From the NCBI GenBank assembly GCA_028023455.1, contig JAQFVV010012510.1, positions 1,366,001-1,430,000 on the forward strand: 64,000 nucleotides of DNA, written 5' to 3'. The notes below the pieces were generated by a model. It was given only the letters and a program-made list of their open reading frames with translations, was not told where the DNA came from and searched no databases. The DNA is from Epiperipatus broadwayi (Eukaryota; Onychophora; Udeonychophora; Euonychophora; Peripatidae). Shown here one piece after another: positions 24,061-37,557 of this stretch; within the stretch, counting starts at the first letter, position 1; each line of letters opens with the position of its first letter. The position numbers and the translations under genes are program-made.

Positions 24061-24618
24061 TAATTATGTGATGATATATGTTCAAATACTATGGGCATGA
24101 TAAAAATTGCTGGCCTGTTAAAACTGTTAAAAATTATTGTCTAAAAACAAATAAAATTTAAAGCATTGTAGAAATATATTAATGTTAGGTTTTAGAAAAT
24201 GGCTTATAATTATAAAAGGTTAATTTATTTACTAATTATAAATTTAAGCATTAATTTATTAAAATCAAATAAAATTGCTAAAAAACTAGTAGTCATTGAT
24301 AAATCTTTCTTCGTCATTTAGTTTAACTATCAGGGCCAAAGATTTTTATTTTGTATATACCGTATGTATACTTACTTACCAAAATTGAAGCTGTATTTTA
24401 AAACGAAATGGCCATAACCTATCAATTACTCGTTCATTCGGATAAGCAGATTATAATCGTATCATATGGTCAAAAAGTATACTGATAACCGATGATATGG
24501 AAAAAATCATCCTATTGAATCAGGAAACAGAGACTAAGCATTGTTATAAATAAGTAAGTAAATTTTCAAATTAAATTTTATCAGCTTGTAAATCAATGCT
24601 TACATTCTTTTTTTTTAA
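24061..24618. other. No gene recognised
   Basis: AT-rich sequence. Nothing supported. Confidence 0.4.
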
Positions 24619-24714
24619 GTGTCATAGCATCGGCCGGGACGCGAACCCGCAACCCGGGCAACTGCCTGCAAGTGCAAGGCAGTCGCGCTGACCTCTCGAC
24701 CACCAATGCAAGAC
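24619..24714 (-). mobile_element. tRNA-derived SINE, best preserved copy
   Basis: On the minus strand the head folds like a tRNA: acceptor GCATTGG/CCGATGC, D-arm region GGTCGAGAGGTCAGCGC (A box-like), stem CTGCC/GGCAG, and T arm CGGGTTCGCGTCCCG (B box). It ends TATGACACTT and a poly-A (T run 24608-24616 on the plus strand). Length about 95 bp, so it is essentially a tRNA-like unit plus tail. Confidence 0.85.
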
Positions 24715-26930
24715 AATGCTTCTTTTGCTACAAAGACAATTAACAAGATTTATTTAAGGCTAGATTAGAAGCTATATCAAATAATCATTGATAGTAATGA
24801 ACTAGTATTTTTTTACTTTTCATTAAAGGTGATTATTGTCTAAATCTATTGGGTCGAAATTATATAAGTAAAGTGTAAAGCAAATTCAGATTATGTCTTT
24901 AGTTCCAAAAAAAAGATGGAATATAAATATTATAATATGTTGAACTATTTTCATCATCTATCTTTAAATGTTTAATGTATAGAAAATTTTAGACTTTATT
25001 TAAACTGCTCGAATACAAACAACAACATAGGCTAGTAATTACACAACATTTTGCGTAGCATTATTCTCCACTCTTTTCAGGTGTTGTTGACCTGACCTGT
25101 AACAATATTAGCATTGTAACAGTCATATTTGCACATTCATGCAACAAAATGTAGAGTTCTGGAAATTATCCCAAAGCTGATATAAATGAGGGATTGAGAT
25201 CTCAAATCAGATCGCATCTCAGTTCCTTCACCAATGTCCATGATTTACTACATTATGGATGGCATATGTGAGGTTACACTCGGTCTTATTTAATTCATGA
25301 GCCAGCAGTGGAACAGGACAGAATATGATACTCAGGGAATAATCAATAAATTAGTAGTTAACTACGTAAACACACACACATATAGCTTACCGAGATAATG
25401 CATATACTAATAATTAATTAAAAAGTAATAGATTTGGATAAGATTTGGGATAGACTGTGAATAACTCACAAAACATTATTACAAGTTTAATATCTTTAAC
25501 CATTATTATCAGTTAATTAATACAAAATAAAGCACATTGGAATTTTACACTTGTAGGTGTCTTACAATGATAAGCTGAGTTAGTACAGGGTCTCATCATT
25601 AGGATGCACTTTTAATTATTTAATATTAAGTTTATCACAATTTAATATCTGCCATTTATAATCATGCTTGAATATGATATGCAATTTATTCTAGGTTTGC
25701 TGGTAGGAGTTAAATCTTACAAAAATGATAACCTACAAAACATAATTTATTTTGATTAACTTACACATAATGAGCAATAAATGTGCTCACTGTGCAGATT
25801 ATTACATAAACTACATCTGGTGTTCAGATCAATTCTGAACAGAATAATATTATGGAAGAATGAACTGGTGGTTGTAGTGAAGCTTCAGACATTATGGTGC
25901 TAAATTAACTAAATAAGATTTTTAGGATGAATATGTAATTAGTTACGGGATTTCAGTACCAATACTCAGTTCCCTTGTACCATATGACTTGTTATTATAA
26001 AGTGAACCTTAGTTTGGGAGATCAGAGCAGCTTTACAAATTTGTCTCTCGACTTTTGTGTTCTAGTTCTAGGGAAGCTGTCCAAACTAAAATAATGGGGT
26101 GACATTTCACCATAAGCCCATTTACAAAGAAACATAGCATGGCATATGTGCTTTATAAGAACACATTTGTAATGCTTATTAAATAATATTAATTAAATTA
26201 ATGTGCAAAATACTTTAGTTTCATTCTGCAAAACTACCTTATTCCAGTTCACTAATTAGGATACTTAAAACATGCTAAGAAGAATTTCATTAAACTTATC
26301 TAGTTTAAAGATTAAATCTGGATAGTTTATATATTAAACTAAGAAGGATGAAAGCATATTTAGGGCTCAATTAGTTATTAATAATATGCTTTTATACTAT
26401 CATTCTTGCAATTATTTAACTATACATATTCATTAACATGCAAACCTTAACAATAAGCTAAATATAGTAGCATAACTAAATATATATAAGAATAGATATC
26501 AAAACAAAGATTTATATTTGATAAAAAAAGCAGCATAAATCAATTACAGGGGAGCTCCTAATCATATCTCTAAATTTACTAATATTAAAAATCTCCATTT
26601 TGAATTATGGCATGTCATAAATTTCAATGAAATAAACAAATAAAATAAAATAGAATAGGAATAACTGGAGATTAGAAAAGTATATAGATATAATAACTGG
26701 TTACAGTTATTATGCTTAAAAGAATAATTAAGTTATAAATATTCATTAAGTAGGCAAGATTGTTACAGTGATTATTATTAATTTAAAGTTATATCAAATT
26801 TAGATTACATAGTTTAGTTTAATTTAATGAGAATATATTTAGAAGTTACAATTCATGAACATTTAAAAATATAGCTAGTATGAAAAACTTTAGGAATAAT
26901 TTAATTTTAGATTTATTTTAAAGAGCTCTG
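24715..26930. other. No gene recognised
   Basis: AT-rich. About 24940-24990 resembles 61795-61850 (GTTGAACTRTTTTCAWCATCTATC), a small extra match to unit 3 out of order. No coding signal. Confidence 0.4.
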
Positions 26931-26944
26931 CAGGCAAAAATATT

Positions 26945-27135
26945 ACCAATCTTCTAGCTGAATTGTCCAGCAGGTAGTGGCACTGTTACTTCTCTAGGCA
27001 GGCTGTTGTCTGATGTCTTCTTGGCAGGCTGTTGGTCTTGAACTCCTCCTTTTTCATAGACCAGTTTTCTGAAAGATGGCAAATTTGGTGGCCTCCTAGC
27101 CACTCATTTTCATTGTCCAAATGGGCATAGTTCCT
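26945..27135 (-). other. GC-richer island with a possible terminal exon
   Basis: Higher GC than its surroundings. On the minus strand a candidate acceptor (CTGACAG) at about 27137 is followed by about 49 open codons (NYAHLDNENEW... ending TACLEK) and a stop near 26989. The peptide is hydrophilic and not recognised. A GGCAGGCTGTTG direct repeat lies inside. It could be the tail exon of the candidate gene at 28742-29403, but nothing links them. Confidence 0.15.
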
Positions 27136-28741
27136 GTCAGCAAGTGCTTGGTTTATTTAGAGAGTGAGCCTTCAGTGCTAAAATTTGGGTTTTTTTATAT
27201 TAACTCTTCAATCCCTCCCTGCAAAATCCATTAACTTGTTTACTGTTTTAAGTTTATAATATAAATTTAATTTAGTTTATTAGTTTTAAAATTCTGCATT
27301 AAGATTTTAGAAAAGACAAAAGCAAAATTTATTGAATAGAAAAATAGTGCAGATTGAGTGATTTTGCTTTGTCCTAAAATTTATTTTACACTCATTTTAA
27401 AATGTATTCTTGGTCCTCACACAAATTAAACCATGTGGTATGATATTATCCAAGAAACATGTTATCTTTTAAAACAGATTTAAGTTGTGTAAACATTCTA
27501 TTATATATGTATCTTGACACTTCTAGAATTGAAATTATATGTGACTTTTTAGCCAAATATTGAATAAATTTATACATTTTCATTTTAATAAATTAAAGAT
27601 TTATAACAACTAATTTTATTTTAATGCTAATAAACAGTTTTGCATTACAGCTTCCTCGCATATATATGTATTTGTACATATACAATGATGCCTACACTAA
27701 TACACATTTAATTTAAAATATACAGATATGCATTATATGAATGTGCATACATTAATATACATTAATATATATGTATATATGCAGATTTGTATGGGTTTAA
27801 ATCTGAGATAAACATCACCATGGGACATAGTAAGTGAAATGGGATACCAGACAATAAATACTGTTTTAGCCTAGAACCCAAATATACATCTTTATATTTA
27901 TAAATATTGAATTTTTAGAGCAATTCTTTAACCAAATGAGCTATACTGTCAAAGGCAAGAGATAGAAATATATATATATGTTGTACTGCTAATGAGTAGC
28001 TCATGTTACATATTTTTTCATTTGAAACTAAATGATCAAATTTATTAAAAAAATAATAATTAAAGAGTGGTTTTTAAATGCAGTTTAAAAAATAAAATAA
28101 TAAGATTGCTTATATTTTGATTTTAAAATATAATAAAATTATTTGTTAAAAAGCAAGTGGGAGGGGGAATCTAAAATAGAATTAGAAAATAGATTGAAAA
28201 CTTTTTCTCTCACTTTTTGTAAAGAAAACTCCTATTATAGTGTATAAAGTAAGAAAATGTAAAATCAGACTAAAAATTAATCTGAAAAAATGAAGTGTTT
28301 GTAAAACTTTTAAAAATGTAATTAATTAGTTATAAGACTGCTGATTAAATTGTATTAATTAAAAAACTAAACTATCATAATGAGATAATTTAGATAAATC
28401 TGAACAAGGATCAAGATAACAAAAAATGTAAAATTAATTAAAAGGCAGAATTCAAGTTAAGATCAAAATTAAAAAGAATGATAAAAAATTAAAACAATAG
28501 AAGAAAAAAAGTACATGAAGTCACTCTCTTTATTGTTATTCAGTCAGGGTGGAAATCTGTTAGGCCATTCATCAGTTTGATTATTATTCAGATCAGACAG
28601 AATTCAGAATCCAAACAACCCAAGATCCAGATATTTGGAAACTATAAATGCAATAGTAAGCCAATCAATTATTGTTGTTGTCACCATCCATGCAAAAGCT
28701 ACAGATCTAGCAACATGCATTGGTAGATAACTTTAGAATAC
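27136..28741. other. No gene recognised
   Basis: Very AT-rich with an ATATGTATATATG-like stretch near 27765. A minus-strand hydrophobic stretch at 28600-28735 (MHVARSVAFAWM...) is open for about 43 codons but lacks a compatible splice phase with its neighbour. Confidence 0.35.
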
Positions 28742-28910
28742 TCAGCTGGCATAAAACCCAAAAGCTTTCAACAGAAAGAAAATCAATTGAACCTCACCTG
28801 AACCAATGCCCAGAACAATGCCTAGGTTGTAAGTAAACACTGCGGCAAATTCTCTCTCATTGTCAGTACAAAGAATGGAAAACAAGCCCTGGATGATGGA
28901 GACCAAAAAG
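28742..28910 (-). CDS. Candidate exon of a multi-pass membrane protein
   Basis: Minus strand: acceptor TTTAG at 28911-28915, then an open frame SFLVSIIQGLFSILCTDNEREFA (first residues cited), continuing AVFTYNLGIVLGIGSG. It either ends at a donor CAG/GTGAGG at 28798/28797 or reads on through EVQLIFFLLKAFG to a TGA at 28744. Two hydrophobic stretches flank an acidic loop TDNERE. By eye the segment aligns with the YALVFGxNTF region of SLC19 vitamin transporters and, less well, with UNC93-type transporters. Those resemblances are short. The splice phase fits the candidate exon at 29288-29403. I consider a real but unrecognised transporter exon possible, not shown. Confidence 0.3.
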
Positions 28911-29287
28911 CTAAACAGTTATGAAACTGACAATCATAAAAATCTAGGTAAAGATACGTTTAAAAATATTCTGACTACAGTCTAGACATTTTATTTTAAG
29001 TGAATGAACTTTAATTAATGGACTATTATAACTATAGCATAAAGTCATTTATATTTTTCTTATGGAAATTTTTTTATTGAGTTATTTTATATTATATTAA
29101 ATATATGCATGTGTAAATAAATATTTATGTTTGCTTTAATTGTTTTTTTATCTTTCTTCTTTTTATCTCTTATCACTGCATTACTAGTAAATTAGTGTAT
29201 AGTTATTTTATGTGTTAAGTAAATATGCTTGACCCTGAGACAGAATATGAGCTATTCATAAGATATTCCAAGTGTTAAATTGTCTAC

Positions 29288-29403
29288 CTGTTGTCTGGAT
29301 ATGCTGACAATATATAACCTGTGTGCCTGAGGTTGATCCTCAAAGCAAATAAAATGCTTTGGATGGCAAGCATTTGAATGTAGCAGTTGAGGTAAGCCAT
29401 GGT
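29288..29403 (-). CDS. Candidate upstream exon of the same membrane protein
   Basis: Minus strand, acceptor TTTCCAG then 116 bases (38 codons plus two bases) ending at donor AACAG/GTAGAC. The frame reads TMAYLNCYIQMLAIQSILFA and on to AYPDN, one hydrophobic segment plus a basic loop. Its final two bases and the single leading base of the next exon (28910) complete an AGC codon, so the two are phase-compatible across a 377-bp intron. A competing frame on the same strand is open from about 29520 to 29252, longer and hydrophilic, which lowers confidence in this choice. Confidence 0.25.
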
Positions 29404-29529
29404 CTGGAAATGTGGTCATTTTAGGATTTGCATAGCTCAATCTGACTGTGGGTATCATTGATGGATCTACTATTGATGGTATCTCCCCTCTGCTTGAAGG
29501 ACCAGTACATCTATGTAATATTAAAAATA

Positions 29530-30915
29530 TTAATAAAAATTATGTTAAAAGGTGTTTAAACCCACTTAAACCTAATTAAATAAGATTTTTAAAATTAATC
29601 AGGTTCACTATATATATGAGAATTGATCTTCCTGAGTTCTTCAAATTTTTTTATTGCAAGAGCAAGGTAATTAGAGGCTTCGGCACTATGTTTTCAGGAA
29701 TGAAATCATTAACACAAGATATAATTGTTAAATTAATTTATTTTTTATGTATGTGGATTATCATTAGTTAAGAATTATGGGAATAGTGAAATATCTGAGG
29801 TGTTTGATGATATAGGTGACAACATACAGACTTAAATAAGTGGTCTTTGACTAGAAATCAAGTTTTAACACCAGGATAAGTTTATATTTCTTATGATGAC
29901 AGTTTAAAATCAGACTCATATATGGGAAACTGTGGAAGAAGGCATGTTAATAATTTAGATTTAAAATAGTAGAGACTTTAGATGTTATATCTTTACCTGT
30001 GTAAAATATGAAAATTTTTATGATCGTCAAAATGGTGTTTACATTAGGTTTGTATCTTAAATCTCAGCAGATATATTTTTTGATGACTTAAAGAATTAGT
30101 GAGAAATATTATGAAACTCTTCTAGAAAAATAAATATTATTTTTTTCCTATTTGTATTTTTGTTGTAGTGGTGTTTATGAGATGAATTTTATCCAACTTT
30201 TAAAGACCTATTGAGATTTGGGCTTTTTATGTGAAATGGCTTACAGTGGAGGAAATAAATATTAATAGAAGAAAATCAGACCTGTATGATATCAAGTGAA
30301 AGGATATCAATTTATCTGAAGGGAAAAGATCAATATTGAAAAAAATGAACTTTGGAATGGAATAAAATATAGGGGGGATACCTCACTAGTGAAGATGTCA
30401 TTGAAAATGTATAAATATTTACTAATAAATGTTAAATATGACATCGTGAAGTCTCCTCTTAATATGGTCAGGTAAGAGTTAGAAGATAATGAAATGTTAA
30501 AGTAGGTAAATGATTTGATAAATTAGTGATGGGTTAGATATATATGTATGTATGTGTGTTAATAATAAATACACTAGCTTGATATACTTGTAAATTAAAT
30601 GGCACTAACTATTTTTATATGCCAAAGATAAAAAAAACCCTTTCATATGTCAATACACAGTAATAAAAAACAGGCACTCACGTATTCTTTAAGTTTTGTT
30701 GCATTTAAATTATCATTCACTACCATTTCTGGAAGTATATCATAATAGCTATTTATTAGCAAGAATTTAATTATGAATTAAAACATTTTGAAATTATATC
30801 TATTTATTATTTACATTTATAAAATTAATTTAGTATCAATATAACAGATCATTAAAAGTAGGTTATATTTTTTATCCTGTAATATATGGATTCAATTTCA
30901 AAATGAACTGAAATA
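29530..30915. other. No gene recognised
   Basis: AT-rich sequence without coding signal or identifiable repeat. Confidence 0.4.
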
Positions 30916-31262
30916 CAAAGGATGGGCCATAAGTTTCCATACATAGAAAAAATAAGCATTTTTTAATGAAAAACCATTTTACTTATATAATATGCTTTAC
31001 ATAAATGCCATTGTTTTGAAAATATATTTCAATACCCGTCTGCCTCTCCTGATAATATATATTAGTACAGTTGGAGTTCTGGTTATGATGGTATTGGTGA
31101 TACATTCCCTAAGATGATTTATGTTTCATAAATGTTTTTGATACAAAATAGCTTTCAAGTGTAGCAAAGTTAAAAATCAAATAAAGTGAGTTTGGGAATT
31201 TGGGAGGACATGCAAACTAATCCAAGCATTAGAATGTAGAAAAACTTATGGCCCATTCTGAT
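30916..31262. mobile_element. Mariner-like MITE
   Basis: About 345 bp bounded by inverted repeats: GATGGGCCATAAGTTTCCAT on the left, and the complement of GAATGGGCCATAAGTTTTTC on the right, each next to a TA. The GGCCATAAGTTT core is like mariner-family termini, and TA is that family's target. No transposase is encoded, so it would depend on an enzyme elsewhere. Confidence 0.65.
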
Positions 31263-33160
31263 ATATATAATTTGGCTAATATATCGATATTATACTTCAT
31301 TTCCACTGTCAACAAATGATCATTATGAAAGTATATGGCTTGCTGTCATTTATTATTATTTATTCACATATAAGTGGTAATAGTTCATAAAAAGTGGTTA
31401 TTTCTATTTATATATATGTATATACAAATTTATGATGTTAAATAAGAAAACAGGATAAGAAACATGATGATAGGTAGATTGTTCTTGAGAATTCCTTTCG
31501 TCAATTCCTACACAATTCTGAATTAATATTTTTTTCTTAATTCTCCAAAATTCCATGGTGATTTTATCAAGAATATCAGAAAAAGAAAAAAATTGAACAA
31601 TGAAAATTTATACATAGATAAATCTCTTTTAAAAAGGTATAATTTTAATATAATTTTTATTTTTTATAATTTTTGTTATTTTTTATGGCTTTATTTCAAT
31701 TTATCTAATAAATTTATAATATTTTTGAAATGCAAGCATAATTCATATACACAGCACTTATTAATGAATTTATATAATGTGAAATATTTATTTTGTTACT
31801 TTTTGATATATAAAATTATTTGTAATGTAGACATAACATCTTTTCATTTGAACAAGTCTTTTCTATTCATCCACTTTGCATACAAAGGTTGTTCCAAAAT
31901 AATAATGGTGTCAGTTAGGATAATAGAATTTTAATTTAATGTTAAGCAAAACATAATAAATGAAGATTCAATAAATGCCACAATATATTTAGAAGAGTCA
32001 GTACAAACTAACTTTAATCATGATGACAAATGGCAGAAAAAGTGATAACAAATATAGAAAATTTTAAATCAATTTTGATAAAAATTAAGCCTATGTCAAC
32101 ACAATGCAATAGATTTTCAATTTCAGGCCATATTTTATAAAAAATAAGAAGAAATTTATGTTTATAAATGCTATTTAAGCCAGAATATCAATCTGTTAGT
32201 TTGTATGTTTGTTTGTCAACTTTTGTAATCACTTTTATTATTTAATTTAGAATAAAATTTTAAAATTGATGTATAATATATGTCAATTCAATAGAATTGG
32301 CTCAAACTTGGTACATAATGAAAAAATATCAGGCATGGCACTATGAGACATTAATATTTTAGGTAACAGAGCATGGGAAAATATTGAATAATTGTGTATC
32401 AAATTTAAAATTGTTTTTGGAACTTTAATATGTTTTAAGTAAAGCTCATAAGAGAGTAGTATAGATATTTTTGCTTTGAATTTAAAGTTATAATAACATT
32501 TTAAAATCAATGTTTATTAGATTTAAATTTCATATAATTTGTTGAAATTTTGTATATTTTTTAAAATCACCATCCAAATGATAGGAGATAATGATATTTT
32601 ATTTGGTGATCTAGTTTCTTTAATGTGAAAGAGTTTAGGGAGAAGAGGAGGATTTTAAAATTTTTGATATCAAATTTAAAAATTCTTCTCAGAAATTCAA
32701 CATTTTTTTATTTAAGTGAAAATAAGATTTAGTTTCCAAAACAGTTTTGTTAAGCTTTTTTTTAAATAAAAAATTTTTTCCAAATAAAATAAAAACTTGT
32801 CAAACAATTTTCAAGAGAAAAGTAAGTTACTTACTGCTTTATTATATATACATAATGAAAATATATAATAACTTATTACTTAAATATTTAGTGAGATATT
32901 TAAACTATAAGTGTGAAAATGATTTAAATTAAAATTATACATATTAAGTGAAATTGATTTACAATATAGTTTTAGTAAGCATTTCTTTTTTAAAAACGAA
33001 ACAAAACAAAAATTTCCAATCAAAATCAAAAATCACTTAAAAGGATATTTCATATTTTTATCACTTACATACACATATATTATAATGTACATATACTACA
33101 TATGATACATATATAAGGGATATACATTTTAACTTATAGTAGAAATATGTAGTGATATAT
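31263..33160. other. No gene recognised
   Basis: Extremely AT-rich. Open frames at 31593-31934 and 32747-32932 are Phe/Ile/Asn-rich with no domain; their length is unremarkable for this composition. Confidence 0.4.
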
Positions 33161-33795
33161 ATATATATATTGTAACCTCTACACTCTTCACCTATATCGC
33201 TTTATGCACAAATAAATACCCAGGTGCCAATTCTATACAAGATAGAATCGATTTATAATCTGGATTGCATCTATACTTATTGATAAGACTCTTATTGAAC
33301 TATTAATTTACAGATTAGTTCAGTTGGGGGTTATAGGGTATCGTGGTCATCTAGTATGCAAATGGGGATAAGAGAAGTATTTATAAACAACAATTATGTA
33401 GTGTTTATTTAATTGTATTATAAGCATTTATCAAGTTATCAAAATGAAGACATTTGTGAATTAACTTAAATCATGATATATTAAATTCTCTCATCATCCA
33501 AATACATGCCAGACTAATCATGCCACTCATCTAATGTTTGGGGATCACTGCAACAATAATCAATCTACTGGCATTTAATTTCGATTAAACAGCTATGTCA
33601 ATGTTTATTAAATAATGGACTAATCACAGGGCTCTGCTATAGGAACAACAAGTCAATCATAATATAATATGACTATTAATCAAAGAGGACTATTGTAAAA
33701 TTGACATCTATAACAATAAAATAAAGGATAGACAATGATAAGGATCAGGTACATTTTTATCTCACATCACTATCTACTCAAACAAGGTAAAATTA

Positions 33796-33995
33796 CATCT
33801 TGGCATTATACAATGTTTGAATCTATTAACTCTGTATTGTTTAAATAAATGGCATATATTATTCAATTGACAAGTGATACAAATTTAAATAAGATATAAT
33901 CTATTTTTGACATTTACAATGTTTGGATCTATTAATTCTGTATTGAGATAGATTGCATATACCATGAAATTGATAAATATTATAATTATATTGTG
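33796..33995. repeat. Tandem duplication, about 110-bp period, two copies
   Basis: About 33810-33895 and 33915-34000 share ACAATGTTTGRATCTATTAA, TCTGTATTG and a CATAT..ATTCAATTGA-like end. Diverged by about 15-20 percent. Confidence 0.6.
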
Positions 33996-34209
33996 TTGAG
34001 CATATGCGTGTGTGGAAATGGTCAATCGAACATATATGATAAAATAATTAAGAGGGAATCTTACTTCAACAAAAATAAGACACATTCTTTGGATTTAACA
34101 GTAACTTAAGTTGATTACAAGCTTGACTAAATAACACTTGGATACAATAAAATAACATTTAAATTACACAAAATAACACTTAAGGTTTGGAGGCTCTGCT
34201 TCTTTTTCA

Positions 34210-34234
34210 TATGTCATAGCATCGGCTAACGCGA
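34210..34234 (-). mobile_element. SINE remnant, internally deleted
   Basis: TGTCATAGCATCGG is joined directly to CTAACGC; these are the two ends of the SINE form seen at 50779-50880 with everything between them missing. Confidence 0.5.
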
Positions 34235-37200
34235 AAGACAGTGGTTTCAATAATATTTACAATTCAATTAGTTAAATTATTAGCAACTCAAAATAATTCT
34301 ATATTCACTTATTAATATTCATATCATCTACTCCCACTCTGTGCTCTTAATAAACCAAAAAAACGATATCAAGTAATCAATTAACTATTTCCGTATGCCT
34401 ACAAATCTATATCTGTTATATGAAATTAAGTAATCATTTTATTAACTGGCCTTAAAATAAGATAAAATTTTATAATACAATATTACATTTATACCGGGAG
34501 AATGAATTACTAATAATGATAATAAATGAAATAATGATAATATGTGATATGATCTGACAAATTACTCCGAACTTCCAATTCCAGCGATGCTCTTTTTCTA
34601 TATCTCTAGGTTTATCATATTTCCGAATGTGTGCGCATTTATAAGATCACAAACACAATACATTTATTAATTATATTTCTATCAGTTTACTTGCGGAATA
34701 AATAAACCTCACAATACGGATGGTGCAATAAGCTAATCATTAAATTAATAATCTTATTTCAAGCATATTATAGAAATCCATAAAACATGTATCTGATATA
34801 ACTAACATATACTATCTGATGATAATTACGCCACCAGAATGAAGAAGGAGAGGGGAATAACAATAAATAAATATTCACATATACGTGCGTGAGGGTTAAC
34901 AAAAACTCCAAATTCAAACTTAATTCTTTAATAAATATCTGCCAACTTTTAGGACACAAATGTTGCAGAACTCAGCTGACTTATCATCAATAAATGGGGC
35001 ATTTGCCACTTCATTTAAGAAATACAACTATCTCATTATATGCTATCAAACAAGAAAATACACTACCACCCATGGGTTAACTAGTAAGTAATCAAAGAGA
35101 GTGTGCTCAACGCATTTCATGTATAAACAAATCTATAAGCAGACAAACTCTTAATTCTTCATCTTCTTTTAACATATGGCACCAAACTGAAACCGATAGA
35201 AAAACAAACATGTAAATCTGACTTTCATAAATAATTTATGATAGTGCACACACACGTAAACATACGATCATGTAAAAAATAATTTCCAAATCACATCAGA
35301 CAATAGAGTGTTATGTTAGCATTAATTAGATTATGAACAAGTCTAATATCTTTAAAAAAAAAATATGAGTATCGAAATTCAAATTAGTGTAAATACTATT
35401 AAATAAGCTTAACCATTCGGCAATACTGGCCTAAATGTTTTCATGTACCTGTTTACTATTACTAATTAATGAATAATGATAAAGCATCTAATTTTGCACT
35501 AATAATATGAGCACAGGAATATATAATATTTACATAATGCAACAAAAGAAAATATTACCGGTTTAGTATAACTTATACCAAACTCTCCGAGAAATTCTAG
35601 AGGAAATTGGATACACAAATATATAATAATAATAATTAACGTCAAAATAAACATAAATAAATAAATACATCAGTATATCTATCGTATGCGAAGTAAGAAA
35701 TGCATATCAAATCTTCTGTCATTAAAATAAAAGTTCCCTTTGTAATTTTTTTTTTATATTTTTAGTTCATACTTGAAACTTTAAAGAAACAGAAACACAT
35801 ATGTAATTCACAATGATAAGAAGAATAATAAACATAAAAAATGCGAATATTATTCCTGCAGGTTAAACACAAATTTGGCAAAAACAGAAATAACTTCCAA
35901 TGTTCTTAGGATTTCCTAATGGACATTATAAGCAACTTTTGCAAGTATTTGGATCCATTTATTATTTTCTTATAAACTTTGTTTTGTCTAAATTCCAACA
36001 TTTAATACATCTTTAATGATCATCAAAATCAATGTTACTTAATCATCCACGTTTATATCCTTCTGGTAAATAATTATCAAGTATTATTGTCATGCATTCT
36101 TTCACTCCTACATGAGTATGAATGGTTAGGTAATTTATAATTTTAATGTTTCAGCCTTTCTCCTTACACAATAAAATAAGAAATTTATTAAGTAAGAGTC
36201 ATTCAGATATCCCATTACATAGTCCAGCATAAATTTTCCAATTCTTATTATTATTACTACTATACGTAATTCCAATGCCACACTATTTATTAAAAATATG
36301 TTGTAATAAATATGTATTAGTGATATTTCTAAGTAATATCTATGCATTATGAATAAAATAAGTTCAAACTGTTAGTTGATAAAAAGTTGGAAACTGGTGT
36401 AGCTCTGAACATTTAGCCTTCCATTTTAGAAATTATCATCTGGTGTCCTTCAGAATTATATACATTGGCATTTGTTTTTAAGTAGTATAGAAGAAGTTTC
36501 CTTATTAAAGAGATAGTGAGGAATCCAATAAAACTGTTTAATTCACTTGTTTTATTATATTTCCTTTTAGAAAATTATTCCACCTTTTCTAGAAATGATT
36601 TTCTGAAGTCCTCTCAAAAACTTTTTCTTTCTGAAGTCTTCTGTAACTTAGCCATGCCTCTTTTTTTATTTTATAATGAGCTTAACAATATGCAAGAATT
36701 AATTGCTTGTGAAAATATTAAGAATAGAGTTTTGAAACAATAAATATTAAGTTACAAATATAAATTAATAATAAATAAAATAACCTTTATATTTTTCTTA
36801 ATGCAAAATTTTACACAATAAATAATAAATAAAAAAATCATACTAACTGATGGTGTGTGTGTGTGTCTGTTTTTCCACTAATCCAAAAGTCTATTAATGA
36901 CTGAGTTATTAACAATTTCTATGGTAAATAAATAATGCTATTACAAGATGGATATTTTTGAGTGATGACTATAAATATGAATGAGGTGTGAAGTGTGAGA
37001 TGATGTGAATAGACATGCACACACACATACAAGTTAGATCTTGGAATGGCAATAAACAGTAGGTTAGAAACTTAATGAATAAACATTTATTATGGCCTTA
37101 TAGACAAACAATACTCATTACCACTATTAGATATACATAAAAGAAAAGAATTTTAATGATTGGTACACATAATTAAGATCCTGATAACTTTTCAACCAAA

Positions 37201-37364
37201 TCTGAAACATTAAGTTATATTACAATTCATTTTTTTCTTATTAGCTACCCCTGATCACTGTTAGCACAATGTGAATTTCCCACATTTCTTCATGATGCCA
37301 ATCTGGAAGGTCACAATATATATATATGATATAAATAAAATGTCTGTTAATTGAAACAAAATTG
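34235..37364. other. No gene recognised
   Basis: AT-rich throughout with ordinary composition. Frames at 36135-36347 and 36516-36743 have no recognisable domain. A short GT run lies at 36853. Confidence 0.4.
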
Positions 37365-37557
37365 TAATTATAATAAAAATAATAATTTCAATGGTAACAA
37401 ACTATTATAAACAATCCTTAAATCTGCAGAAGTAATTTCGGTTAATTTCTTAAACCTGCCTCAATTGCCATTAAATTAAAAAAAAGAAAAAAAAACAAAG
37501 CAGAAGCAAACATCATCAATTCAAATCCCACGAATCTCATATTTTAAAAAATATTAA

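Noticed and set aside
24619-24714. A functional tRNA gene
   Set aside because: The anticodon loop is too long (11 bases), the sequence ends in a poly-A tail, and similar copies with target duplications occur across the window; it is a SINE.
29252-29530. Hydrophilic minus-strand frame of about 90 codons
   Set aside because: Not recognised and incompatible in phase with the neighbouring candidate exon; kept only as the competing reading noted under 29288-29403.
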